Of a DNA stretch of 64,000 nucleotides, positions 45,240 through 54,581 are shown one piece after another; position 1 is the first letter of the stretch; every line of letters starts with the position of its first letter. The stretch lies in contig JAEYRV010000027.1 in NCBI GenBank assembly GCA_023435305.1, positions 89,211-153,210 of the forward strand, in the 5' to 3' direction. The notes under the pieces were generated by a model, which did no database searches, was not told the DNA's origin, and saw nothing but the letters and a program-made list of their open reading frames with translations. This stretch comes from Bacillota bacterium (GTDB lineage: Bacteria > Bacillota > Clostridia > Acetivibrionales > DTU013). The position numbers and the translations under genes were made by a program.

Positions 45240-46781
45240 TCATTTTTTCAAACCTGCCAGGCTTTTGATCTCGGCTATACTGATAACGCCGGTGATGACC
45301 ATCAAAGACGCAGATATCAACACATTTGCCCCCAGTGCCAACAGAGTGGTGACCGCTGTTCCCAACCTGAATATTTCAAAAAAGTAATATACATATCTCG
45401 CAGAAAATATAGTTATGATGCCCGACAGTCCAGGCTTTAGTATCCATCCCCTCAAATCGAATACAAGACCTGTTGCCCTGTTAATCGTCACCAGGTTCAG
45501 ACATTCAGTCAATACCAGACTTACACACAGGCCAAGGATGTAAATTCTGATCCCGAATATGGGTATCAGCACGCATACGACAGCTATTCTCAGTACCGAG
45601 CCGATTATTGTATTCCTAAGCAAAATCCCCTGCTTCCCAAGTCCATTCAACACTCCTGTAAGGGTTTGCTGCAGATATATGAAAACTCCGCTGAATGACA
45701 GAAGGAACAGCAGATCACCGATTTTCTCCCTCCTGTACAGCAATGCACCGATCTCGTTGGAAAAACAGAAAAACATCGAAGAGAAAATCACTCCGACAAT
45801 AAACGTGATCTGTATCGACTTCGATATCTGGTAGTTCAGCGCTTTATATCTTTTAAGTGCAACTGATTCTGATATGGCAGGTACAAGAGTCGTGGCAATG
45901 GAATTTGTCACGATGGACGGGAACATTATCAGGGGCAATGCCATTCCTGTCAGACGTCCAAAGACCTCCATGCTGCTTTTTCCATCGAGCCCTCCTGAGG
46001 CGAGCATAACGGGTATCAATATAAATTCCGCTGCCGCGAGGGCAGACATGACTAGTCGGTTGGCCGACACAGGAACGGCGGCCTTTAAAAGCTCCTTTAT
46101 TATAAACATCCTGCCCATCATCCTGAATCTGCGTTTTTCTCCGCCCCTGTTCCTTTTCCTTAAAGTAAATACCAGCATGAGGATGAGCATGTTGATTATC
46201 TCACCGGCAGCAGCAGAAAAGACAGCAACTGTACAGGCGTATTCCGGTCCTCTTTCCGATATCCAGCCTGCCGCCGCTATCAGTATCACTATCTTGACAG
46301 TCTGCTCAGCGATTTGGGAGAATGCCGTTGGAATGATCCGCTGCATGCCATAGAAATAGCCTTTGAGCGCTGCAGCCCCAACAACAGCAGGCAGGCATGG
46401 GACAAGTACCACCAGCGCATCATGCGTTCTGCTGTCTCCGAGTATTCTTTCACTTAGGAATCCCGTGTTCAGAGCGATAAAAACAGATACCAGAATGCCC
46501 GCCGCTGCAGTCAATACCAGTGCACAAACCGTGATTCTCCTGGGATTGACAGTATCCGTCCTGGCATTTTGCTCTGCAGCCATTTTAGATACTGCTATTG
46601 TTATACCGGATGTTATTGTCAGAACAATTGCCGTGTATACAGGCACTACCAGCTCATACAGACCCATGCCCTCTGCGCCTGTAAGGTTTGATAAGTATAT
46701 CCTGTAAAAAAAGCCGATTATACGGGCAACCAGTCCGGCGATCATTAAAATAACCGCTCCGCTTACAAATGATTTCCTCAC
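45240..46781 (-). CDS. spoVB: SpoVB/MurJ-type polysaccharide flippase (MOP superfamily)
   Basis: 513 residues with about 14 TM segments. The N-terminal GAVILMIAGLVARIIGFFYRI and GAEGMGLYELVVPVY are typical of SpoVB and relatives, which flip lipid-linked precursors for cell wall or spore cortex. LIMFPSIVTNSIATTLVPAISE and the later ILNGLGKQ-type segment agree. GTG start behind GGTGGAG. It could instead serve the neighbouring polysaccharide operon; the SpoVB call rests on similarity of the first ~150 residues. Confidence 0.86.
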   Translation of the reverse strand: MRKSFVSGAVILMIAGLVARIIGFFYRIYLSNLTGAEGMGLYELVVPVYTAIVLTITSGITIAVSKMAAEQNARTDTVNPRRITVCALVLTAAAGILVSVFIALNTGFLSERILGDSRTHDALVVLVPCLPAVVGAAALKGYFYGMQRIIPTAFSQIAEQTVKIVILIAAAGWISERGPEYACTVAVFSAAAGEIINMLILMLVFTLRKRNRGGEKRRFRMMGRMFIIKELLKAAVPVSANRLVMSALAAAEFILIPVMLASGGLDGKSSMEVFGRLTGMALPLIMFPSIVTNSIATTLVPAISESVALKRYKALNYQISKSIQITFIVGVIFSSMFFCFSNEIGALLYRREKIGDLLFLLSFSGVFIYLQQTLTGVLNGLGKQGILLRNTIIGSVLRIAVVCVLIPIFGIRIYILGLCVSLVLTECLNLVTINRATGLVFDLRGWILKPGLSGIITIFSARYVYYFFEIFRLGTAVTTLLALGANVLISASLMVITGVISIAEIKSLAGLKK

Positions 46782-46906
46782 AGCTCCACCCCATAAACTC
46801 TTACACCATAATTCATATTATTGAATTTATTTTATATGCTTTCTTTCTTTTCGAATTATGGTATGATAAAGAATAGACATTAGACATATGTATGGTTGGG
46901 GGTAAA

Positions 46907-49654
46907 ATGTCTCAGCTTAAAAAAAGCATCTTGTTAACGGCTGTATTGGTTATATCGTTCGCGGCTGTTATTTACGGAGCAGTATTTACTTCAAATCTGA
47001 ATAATGAATATTCATATGCTGTCACAGCAGCCAAAAGCGATCCAATCTACAGTCTGAGCCAGTGGCAGTATCGATGGGGCGAATCGCCTGTCAACAGCGA
47101 TGGCAGCTTTGCATGGATGGACAGCGATTACTCTTATGACGGCTGGATCGATTTTGAGTACCCGGGAAGGCCTCCAAATCCCGGTAATTACAAATCGCTC
47201 TGGGTGAAGGCTGTCCTTCCTGATGAACAGCTGACTTATGCTGTATTCAGATATAGGGCTCCCCAGAATACTTCAGAGATCTACCTCGACAACAAGTTGA
47301 TATATAGCTATGGCAAGCATGATACGATGGAAAAGGTCAGAACTCCAGGCAGCACCTGGCATTTTGTCGTGCTTCCATCGGATTATGCCGGCAAAACGAT
47401 ATACATAAGAATGAGCAGCCCCTTTTCACACCTGGCAGGCTATCTGACGCAGTTGGCCGTAGGACATAAGGGCTCCCTGTATATGGACACACTGATTTCA
47501 AACATGTATTTAATAGTGTTTGGATTTATATTTACTGTTGTCGGGCTTGTAATCATTCTCTTCCAGGTAGCTACCTTGTTCAAGAGGAATAAAGACATGT
47601 ACCTGGGATTGGGCACAGCGTTCCTTGGCGGCTGGACACTTGCAGAATCCAATTTCCACCAGCTGTTCTTTTTCAGTCCCGTTTCGGCCACATATTGGGC
47701 CAACTTCTTCATATTCCTGGTACCTGTTTGGCTTATGCTGTACATCGAGAGTACATACATAACAAAAAACTCGTTCCAGGGCAAACTAATGAAGATCCAG
47801 ACCGCAGTTCATGCCGCACTTACCGTAGTATCCTTTACATTTGACTTTGCCGGCCTGGTTTCTATTTTACATTTCGTCAAGTTGTTCCATGTGATGCTGG
47901 CTGTTTCAATGGTTATATCTGTTTATGCCGCAGTCAAATCCGCCCTCGAGGGCAAAAAGAGGGCGGGTGTCCTGGTTGTTGGCATACTTGCACTTGGTCT
48001 TTCCGGTTTAGTGGATACATTTGCCCTGTTTTACAATACAGCGCCCTCTGCATCCCCTGCACAAAGATTTTTCTCCTTTGCCCTTATAGGCATGCTGATC
48101 TTCTTCCTGGTGCTTTTGATAAACGCAGCCGGGGATCTTAAGCGCTTTTACGCACAAATCGAAAGGCGCTCAAAAGAGACAGAGACCAATTATAAATCGC
48201 TCTTTACCAATATGAAGGACGGTTTTACGCTGAACCGGCTTGATTATGATGAATACGGACATTTGAAAAGCTGTACGATACTTGAGGCAAACGATGCCTT
48301 CGCTGAAAATGTCGGGATAAACAGAAAGGAACTTGTCGGTTCAAATATCTTATGGCTTTTCCCTGAACTGAATGCACTATGCCTGGAATATCAGGGGGCA
48401 TTGGAGGAAACAGCCGCTGCAACCGAGATCAAAGCAATTGACGACGCGGTCAAACTCATGGGGAGATGGTACAAGCTGTCAGTGTTTTATCCCAAGCGCG
48501 ATTTCATAAGTATTATTTTCTCCGACGTTACAGTAATGAAGGATGCCGAGGAAACTATCAGACGCCAGGCCTATACCGACAGTATGACAGGTTTTTATAA
48601 CAGGACCTTCTTTGAAGAAGAAATGTCACGGATGAACAAGAAAAAAGACAGTCTGAAGCCAATGAGCATTATAGTAATAGACATTGACGGTCTTAAAATA
48701 ACAAATGATACCTTCGGACACAACGCAGGCGATGATTTGCTTATAAAGGCGGCCGATATCATCCGGTCGGCAATAAGATCCCAGGGCTTGATTTCCCGCG
48801 TCGGAGGAGACGAATTCTGCATTCTGCTGCCTAATACGGATCAGAAAACAGCCCAGGAGAGGGCGGAAGCAATCGTAAAAATCACCGATATAATGAACAG
48901 CAGCAATACTCTGATACCGATAAGCATGTCGGTAGGGCTTGCCACCTCCAGCGACGATGTCGATGAAGACCTTTACAGCATATACCGCAAGGCCGATGAT
49001 GATATGTACAGATATAAAATCAGCCAGTCCAGCAGCGAAAAGAGCAGGGTCATAGATATGCTGCTGTCTGCATTGTCAGAGAGGGATTTTGTCACCCAGG
49101 GGCATGTTGAGCGCATATCACAGCTTTGCAGTCAGATGGCTGACGCGCTTGATCTGCATGACAGCCAGAAAAGGAATCTGGTGCTACTTTCAAAGGTGCA
49201 TGACCTTGGTAAGATAGGCATACCGGATGATATACTCAATAAGCCCAGCAAACTGACTGCCAAGGAATATGAGAAAATGAAGACCCATGTAAAGGTAGGC
49301 TTCAATATAGCCAGCCGTTCAAAGGAGCTTGTCTCTATTGCGCCGTTTATTCTCCACCATCATGAATTCTGGAACGGAAATGGTTATCCAAGCGGCCTGA
49401 GGGGTGAGGAAATACCACTTGAGTGCAGGATCCTCGGTATCATCGACGCATTTGATGCAATGACCAACGACAGGCCGTATCATAAGGGAATAGCCATGCA
49501 GGAGGCCATTGAAGAGATCAAAAGATGCTCCGGCAAGCAATTCGATCCTGTTCTGGCAGAGAAATTTATCGAAATCGTTACAAAAAATAATGCGGAAGGC
49601 ATTTCTGAGAGGATCACTGCAAGGATGGTTTCCGCTGATGAACCGGCTTCCTGA
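46907..49654 (+). CDS. 7TM receptor - PAS - GGDEF - HD-GYP c-di-GMP turnover protein
   Basis: About 915 residues. A signal anchor (~8-28) is followed by an extracellular beta-sandwich sensor (~40-190, a 7TMR-DISM-type or carbohydrate-binding-like fold) and seven TM helices (~205-410). A PAS domain (~430-550) follows. GGDEF is intact (SRVGGDEF at ~640) but the inhibitory site is lost (RSQG for RxxD). A C-terminal HD-GYP domain has HDLGKIGIP and HHHEFWNGNGYP with intact GYP. It could therefore both make and hydrolyse c-di-GMP in response to an outside ligand. ATG at 46907 behind GGGGG. Confidence 0.93.
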   Translation: MSQLKKSILLTAVLVISFAAVIYGAVFTSNLNNEYSYAVTAAKSDPIYSLSQWQYRWGESPVNSDGSFAWMDSDYSYDGWIDFEYPGRPPNPGNYKSLWVKAVLPDEQLTYAVFRYRAPQNTSEIYLDNKLIYSYGKHDTMEKVRTPGSTWHFVVLPSDYAGKTIYIRMSSPFSHLAGYLTQLAVGHKGSLYMDTLISNMYLIVFGFIFTVVGLVIILFQVATLFKRNKDMYLGLGTAFLGGWTLAESNFHQLFFFSPVSATYWANFFIFLVPVWLMLYIESTYITKNSFQGKLMKIQTAVHAALTVVSFTFDFAGLVSILHFVKLFHVMLAVSMVISVYAAVKSALEGKKRAGVLVVGILALGLSGLVDTFALFYNTAPSASPAQRFFSFALIGMLIFFLVLLINAAGDLKRFYAQIERRSKETETNYKSLFTNMKDGFTLNRLDYDEYGHLKSCTILEANDAFAENVGINRKELVGSNILWLFPELNALCLEYQGALEETAAATEIKAIDDAVKLMGRWYKLSVFYPKRDFISIIFSDVTVMKDAEETIRRQAYTDSMTGFYNRTFFEEEMSRMNKKKDSLKPMSIIVIDIDGLKITNDTFGHNAGDDLLIKAADIIRSAIRSQGLISRVGGDEFCILLPNTDQKTAQERAEAIVKITDIMNSSNTLIPISMSVGLATSSDDVDEDLYSIYRKADDDMYRYKISQSSSEKSRVIDMLLSALSERDFVTQGHVERISQLCSQMADALDLHDSQKRNLVLLSKVHDLGKIGIPDDILNKPSKLTAKEYEKMKTHVKVGFNIASRSKELVSIAPFILHHHEFWNGNGYPSGLRGEEIPLECRILGIIDAFDAMTNDRPYHKGIAMQEAIEEIKRCSGKQFDPVLAEKFIEIVTKNNAEGISERITARMVSADEPAS

Positions 49655-49694
49655 GTGAAGCGTCGCTCCGGTGCTTCTGCGCTCTGGTGTTAAT

Positions 49695-50951
49695 CTATTT
49701 TTCCTGTGGATCAGCTGCCTGTTGCGTCTTTTTTCTCAGCCTTTCTCTGCGTTTTTTAAGCTCCTCCAGACGCCTGTCTGCTGACAGCCCTCCGCGAATA
49801 CAGATTTGAAACGCTTTTTCCACGGTCTGAAGCGCCTTTGCCGGATCCTTTTCCCTATGCTCGAGATATTTAGCCATCTCAATCAGATGAAACAGCTCAA
49901 ACTCAGGGTTTTCCGCCTCTACGGCCTTCCAGTGCTCCATTGCCCTGTCATACTGTCCGGCCCTTTTATATATGCCTGTCAGGCGCTTGACCGCCTGTAT
50001 CCTGATGTCGAATCTCTCGGAGCCCGTGCATGCCTCCAAACACTCCACCATACTATCTGTCCTGCCGGTCGCTTCGAATATCCTGCCCATGCCCAGCAGC
50101 TCAAAACCGCCATCCGTCTCGGACAATGGACTTTGCAGCATGGTCCGGAGTCTGGCAAGCAGCGATACCATCGACAGAATATCGAGCTCATTATGCTTAA
50201 TGACTCTGACTATCTCAGAAGCATCCCGGTCATCAAGGTATTTAAAATAAACAGAAGGTATCAGCGCTCCCGGTATGTCATCATGTCTGAATTCTCCCAG
50301 CACATTTTCTTCAAGAGATGACAATCTGCAGCTTTCAAGCTTCAGTCCCCATACCCTTCTGGCGGGATAAAGAAGATCTATATCCGGCATATCCGAAAAT
50401 GAAGGCCTCATCCTGTTCGAGATGAAACGGCTTTGAAGCAGATTGATGTCAAAGGCCTTTCCATTGAAGGTGACCATCCCCGAGGAGTTTGAAAAAAGCC
50501 GGGCCAGCTCCGCCAGCATAGCCGCTTCCTCATCGTAGTCCCTGATGAAATACTGTCGAATGACATAGCAGTTATCCTCATAAAGGCCGGTACCGACCAG
50601 AAACGCTACAGTCCCCACGCCTCCCGAGAGCCCTGTTGTCTCCGTATCCAGGTACAGCAGTTTTCCGGCTTCGAGTCCTTCACAGTCCTGCCCTCCCACT
50701 GCTGCCAGCACATCGCTCCCGATATCGGCTGCAGCTCCGAGCTCGCAGCCTCCGTGAATATGATCAAAGGAATATCTGTTTTCAATAACATAGCAGCTGC
50801 CATAATCATTTTTGCATACTTTTCCGGGGATCAGGATATCAATATCCCGTTCCCCTTGTTTTACTGCAGGCTGTATCGACTTTTCCACACTTTCCCGGTA
50901 TAATCCCAGCTTACTCCTGATATCCATGTGATAACTGCTCCCGCTAAACAT
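49695..50951 (-). CDS. mrfB: MrfB (YprB)-type DnaQ-like exonuclease with TPR region
   Basis: 418 residues. The RNase H-like fold carries exonuclease motif I DTETTGLSGGVGTVAF (~100), motif II in VTFNGKAFDINLL (~162) and a third acidic block HNELDILSMVSLL (~247). Residues ~280-400 are TPR-like helices. In Bacillus subtilis, MrfB works with the MrfA helicase in a UvrA-independent mitomycin C repair pathway. Its start overlaps the end of mrfA by 8 nt. An ATG at codon 9, with GGGAG upstream, is an alternative start. Confidence 0.88.
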   Translation of the reverse strand: MFSGSSYHMDIRSKLGLYRESVEKSIQPAVKQGERDIDILIPGKVCKNDYGSCYVIENRYSFDHIHGGCELGAAADIGSDVLAAVGGQDCEGLEAGKLLYLDTETTGLSGGVGTVAFLVGTGLYEDNCYVIRQYFIRDYDEEAAMLAELARLFSNSSGMVTFNGKAFDINLLQSRFISNRMRPSFSDMPDIDLLYPARRVWGLKLESCRLSSLEENVLGEFRHDDIPGALIPSVYFKYLDDRDASEIVRVIKHNELDILSMVSLLARLRTMLQSPLSETDGGFELLGMGRIFEATGRTDSMVECLEACTGSERFDIRIQAVKRLTGIYKRAGQYDRAMEHWKAVEAENPEFELFHLIEMAKYLEHREKDPAKALQTVEKAFQICIRGGLSADRRLEELKKRRERLRKKTQQAADPQEK

Positions 50952-53217
50952 TTGCCTTGCGGATTATATCGATGAGCCTCATCGACATTTCCTTCGGATC
51001 ACCCGTGCCTGTAAACTCTGTAAGCGGTCCAACACATGACGGGCAGCCCGTTTCACACCCACATTGCCCGATCATCGCTGCGGCCGTCTCAAACAGCTCT
51101 CCATGCAGCTCATACAGCTTATCACTGAAGCCAACACCTCCGGGATAGCTGTCATATATATAGACCGTCGGCCTCTGTGTGAAGGTGGCCCGCACCTGAT
51201 GGACCACGTGTATATCGCCCGGATCACACATCAGATACATGGGCGCCGCATTTGCCAGCACATTTGAGATGCCCAGCAGACCATTCTGAACATCCGTCTG
51301 GGACATATCGGGAATTTCCTCCGGCAGGCTCACCCAATAGGATGTCGTATGCATTTCGAGCTCCGGCAGCGTCACCGGCCCGGACCCAATGTTCTCATGA
51401 GTATGCAGCTTGATTTTTTTGAACATGGTCACCAGCGAACTGACCGAGACTTCGCCGCTGCTCCTGTGCACAGCCTTTTCCTTATCCTCGCGGAATACGT
51501 CGATCACCTTCAGATCGACTGCAAGACTTGCATCAGTATAATAATCCACATTCACCTTGCGTACATAAGCCTTTTTATCGTCAAAATCCAGCTTCTCGAC
51601 CTGGTACTGTATGCCCTCGTGCATGTATATGGCTTCCTCATGCAGAAGCATCGGAGCGCTGAATCTGTCCGTCTCCCCTATTACCACAGGCTTCGGCTCC
51701 GAGATATCGATAATGATAAAATTCTCGTTGGATGCGCTCCTGAGGCTGATGGCATCGGACGGGAACACATCCGACATCCAGTGCCACCGGTTCCCCACAT
51801 GCCTGACGAGCCGGGCCTCCTCCATGAAGGACAGCACCTCCGCCGTCGTTTCGACCCCGAACTTTTCACCGTCTTCAAACGGCAGCTCAAATGCGGCGCA
51901 TTTCATATGGTTGTAAAGTATGACCAGGTTGTCGGGATTTATCAGACCGTTCTCTGGTGTTTTGCCGAAAAAGTAATCCGGGTTGTTGATAATATATTGA
52001 TCCAGAGGGCTGCTGTTTGCCACGAGTATCGCTGCGGACACTCCGCTCCTGCGGCCTGCGCGCCCGGCCTGCTGCCAGGTGCTGGCTATCGTCCCGGGAT
52101 AGCCGCATATGATACATGCTTCCAGCGCCCCGATGTCGATGCCCAGCTCAAGCGCATTAGTCGATACCACGCCTGTTATGCTGCCCTCCCGCAGACCTTT
52201 TTCTATCTCACGCCGCAGGTTGGGCAGGTAGCCTCCCCTGTAACCTCTGACCCTCTTGTCGCCGTCCTTGCTGCCATGGTATATATCCTTGAGATAAGTT
52301 ACCAGCACCTCGACATTCAGCCTGCTCCTGGTGAATACTATGGTCTGTACCCCGTTGCGGATCAGGGACTCAGCTATGCGCTCAGCTTCCAGCATGCTGC
52401 TCTTTCTGATGCCCAGTTCCTTGTTCACCACCGGAGGGTTGTAAAAAATAATGTGCTTGCCGGAGGTCGGCGCACCATTGTTATCGATCAGTCTGATATC
52501 GGCTCCGGTGATCCTGGAGGCCAGCTCGGCCGGGTTTGCAATAGTTGCGGAGCAGCAGATGAACTGCGGGTTTGAACCGTAGAACTCGCATATCCTCCTG
52601 AGCCTTCTGATAACATTCGCCAGGTGGCTTCCGAATACGCCCCTGTAGTGGTGGACTTCATCTATTACAATGAATTTCAGGTTTTCAAAAAGCTTGGTCC
52701 ACTTGGTATGATGGGGCAGTATACCGCTGTGGAGCATGTCCGGGTTTGTCACCACGATATGCCCCGCCTGTCTGATAGCTCTTCTGGCTGATTGGGGAGT
52801 GTCGCCGTCATAGGTGAAGGTTTTTACATCGACGCCGGCCTCTGTGATGAGCTCATGAAGCTCCGAGGTCTGGTCCTGGGATAAAGCCTTCGTAGGGAAC
52901 AGAAACAGCGCTCTTGAGGCCTCATCCTTTAGAATGGCATCCATTACCGGCACGTTGTAACACATGGTCTTGCCGGAAGCAGTGGGCGTCACGACCACTA
53001 TGCTGCTGCCGTCATGCACCGCCTGTATGGCGCTGGCCTGGTGGGAATAGAGCTTCCTTACTCCTCTTCTTTCAAGCGCCGTCTTTATCCGCTCGTCTAT
53101 AAATTCCGGAAAATCGGCATATACCGCCTCCTTGGCTGGTATCTCCACCCAGGATGTTATATTCTCCATCATCTTCTCAGACGCTTTGAAATGCTGCAGC
53201 ATTTGCTCAAGGTTCAT
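50944..53217 (-). CDS. mrfA: MrfA (YprA)-type DEAD/DEAH helicase
   Basis: 757 residues. Helicase motifs are TPTASGKT (I, ~80), TNPDMLHSG, DEVHHYRG (II, DEVH, ~187), CSATIANP (III), VSTNALELGIDIG and QQAGRAGRRSG (VI). A C-terminal DUF1998/zinc-binding region ends in CGCETGCPSCVG with four Cys. Translation is coupled to mrfB. The family removes mitomycin-type damage in B. subtilis and resembles Hrq1. ATG behind GGAGGCAG. Confidence 0.92.
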   Translation of the reverse strand: MNLEQMLQHFKASEKMMENITSWVEIPAKEAVYADFPEFIDERIKTALERRGVRKLYSHQASAIQAVHDGSSIVVVTPTASGKTMCYNVPVMDAILKDEASRALFLFPTKALSQDQTSELHELITEAGVDVKTFTYDGDTPQSARRAIRQAGHIVVTNPDMLHSGILPHHTKWTKLFENLKFIVIDEVHHYRGVFGSHLANVIRRLRRICEFYGSNPQFICCSATIANPAELASRITGADIRLIDNNGAPTSGKHIIFYNPPVVNKELGIRKSSMLEAERIAESLIRNGVQTIVFTRSRLNVEVLVTYLKDIYHGSKDGDKRVRGYRGGYLPNLRREIEKGLREGSITGVVSTNALELGIDIGALEACIICGYPGTIASTWQQAGRAGRRSGVSAAILVANSSPLDQYIINNPDYFFGKTPENGLINPDNLVILYNHMKCAAFELPFEDGEKFGVETTAEVLSFMEEARLVRHVGNRWHWMSDVFPSDAISLRSASNENFIIIDISEPKPVVIGETDRFSAPMLLHEEAIYMHEGIQYQVEKLDFDDKKAYVRKVNVDYYTDASLAVDLKVIDVFREDKEKAVHRSSGEVSVSSLVTMFKKIKLHTHENIGSGPVTLPELEMHTTSYWVSLPEEIPDMSQTDVQNGLLGISNVLANAAPMYLMCDPGDIHVVHQVRATFTQRPTVYIYDSYPGGVGFSDKLYELHGELFETAAAMIGQCGCETGCPSCVGPLTEFTGTGDPKEMSMRLIDIIRKANV

Positions 53218-53305
53218 GGCTGCCTCCCGAACATATATTCTGCTATTATTTTAATGCAAATCCGATGTGTTGTAAAGAAAGGAATCATCTGATTGTATGT
53301 GTTGA

Positions 53306-53488
53306 CCTGCGGCACCGTTTGTGGAGGTTGTGTTTCCTGCTCCAAAGCCCTTCTTCCTAACAGATGGTAGTGAGGGAGAGACTGCAATACCCGTGAGACA
53401 AGACCGCTTACTATAAACTAACTTTTTCTAAAGGGGGCGGACTGCAGTTAGTGCTTGGAAACACAACCGGAATAAACGGTGATGCAGG
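53306..53488 (+). ncRNA. Rod-like structured RNA candidate, 6S RNA-like
   Basis: Three nested complementary blocks close a ~183-nt hairpin: CCTGC/GCAGG, CACCGTTT/AAACGGTG and GGTTGTGTTTCC/GGAAACACAACC (53326-53337 with 53457-53468), 25 pairs with small internal loops. Inside is a bubble, then GCCCTT/AAGGGGGC and a distal stem GTAGTGAG/CTTACTAT. The G-U pairs of that stem favour a plus-strand RNA. A long closing stem, central bubble and distal arm is the shape of 6S RNA, which binds RNA polymerase. No conserved 6S sequence is recognised, and I see no clear promoter or terminator. It lies between mrfA and dusB. Confidence 0.42.
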
Positions 53489-53489
53489 T

Positions 53490-54455
53490 TCATACAGTAC
53501 AGCTTCCGAATTCATTTATAAGGCCTGCCATTTCCTCCTGTGATACCGCTCTGAATACGCGGTCCTTGAAGTGGCCTGAATTTCTGCAGCCTTTGGTATA
53601 CCAGGAAATATGCTTGCGCATTTCACGCACGCCTGTATACTCACCCTTCAGCTCAATAAGCATATCAAGGTGGCGGAGCATCATGGATTTCCTTTCTTCT
53701 ATGTCAGGTGCAGGCAGGATTTGGCCCGTTTTGATATAGTGATTAATTCTTTTGAATATCCATGGGTTTCCCTGTGCACCCCGTCCAATCATCACAGCGT
53801 CACAGCCGGTATACTCCAACATACGCACAGCATCCTCCGGCGAGTATATATCGCCATTCCCTATTACCGGTATGGAGACGGCCTTCTTGACACTGCGGAT
53901 GATATCCCAGTCCGCCTTGCCGCTGTAAAACTGCTCTCTGGTCCTGCCATGTACCGCTACTGCGGCAGCGCCGCTTTTTTCCGCCATCATGGCAAACTCG
54001 ACGGCATTTACATTCCCGTCGTCCCAGCCCTTTCGCATTTTCACCGTCACAGGCTTTTTCGACACAGCAGCAACTGCTTTGATGATTTCGCCGGCAAGCT
54101 CCGGCTTCAGCATCAGTGCGCTACCCTCTCCATTTTTTGTGATCTTGGGCGTAGGGCAGCCCATGTTTATGTCAATGACAGCGGCAGCCGAGTCGTTCAG
54201 CTTGTCCGCAGCATACGCCAAAATATCCGGCTCCGAGCCGAATATCTGTATGGCGGCCGGCAGCTCAGCCTCACTCAACTCAGCCAGCTTCCAACTTTTT
54301 TCGTCCTTATAGTACATGCCTTTGGCGCTGATCATCTCGGAATATATGAATCCGCATCCCTGCTCCCTGCACAGCACTCTGAAGGGCAGATCAGTCACCC
54401 CCGCCATAGGCGCCAGAAATATGTTATTTTCAAATTCAACAGAACCTATTCTCAT
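53490..54455 (-). CDS. dusB: tRNA-dihydrouridine synthase, DusB type
   Basis: About 321 residues. FMN-dependent reduction of uridines in the tRNA D-loop. The TIM barrel has APMAGVTDLPFR (~17), the catalytic Cys in DINMGCPTPKITK (~97), KMRKGWDD and VHGRTREQFYSG (~167), and IGNGDIYS. A helical C-terminal tRNA-binding domain follows. The start is the ATG at 54455 (RIGSVEFEN); the SD (ACGGTAG) is weak. A longer in-frame start exists but adds nonconserved residues. Confidence 0.95.
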   Translation of the reverse strand: MRIGSVEFENNIFLAPMAGVTDLPFRVLCREQGCGFIYSEMISAKGMYYKDEKSWKLAELSEAELPAAIQIFGSEPDILAYAADKLNDSAAAVIDINMGCPTPKITKNGEGSALMLKPELAGEIIKAVAAVSKKPVTVKMRKGWDDGNVNAVEFAMMAEKSGAAAVAVHGRTREQFYSGKADWDIIRSVKKAVSIPVIGNGDIYSPEDAVRMLEYTGCDAVMIGRGAQGNPWIFKRINHYIKTGQILPAPDIEERKSMMLRHLDMLIELKGEYTGVREMRKHISWYTKGCRNSGHFKDRVFRAVSQEEMAGLINEFGSCTV

Positions 54456-54581
54456 TATATATCTACCGTCTTCATCAATTATTAACTGTATCTGAGTTAT
54501 TTTATCATAATCTGATAGCAATAATCCACGATTTACAACTGGATGTGGTCGAATAAGAAGTTATTTGGCACAACACTCGTT

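Noticed and set aside
51349..52575. A 408-codon open frame on the plus strand opposite mrfA
   Set aside because: It lies fully antisense to a well-conserved helicase. Its translation is His/Arg/Pro-rich and domain-free, as expected for a shadow frame.
53610..54485. A 291-codon open frame on the plus strand opposite dusB
   Set aside because: dusB motifs are intact on the minus strand; the opposite frame has no recognisable domain or SD.
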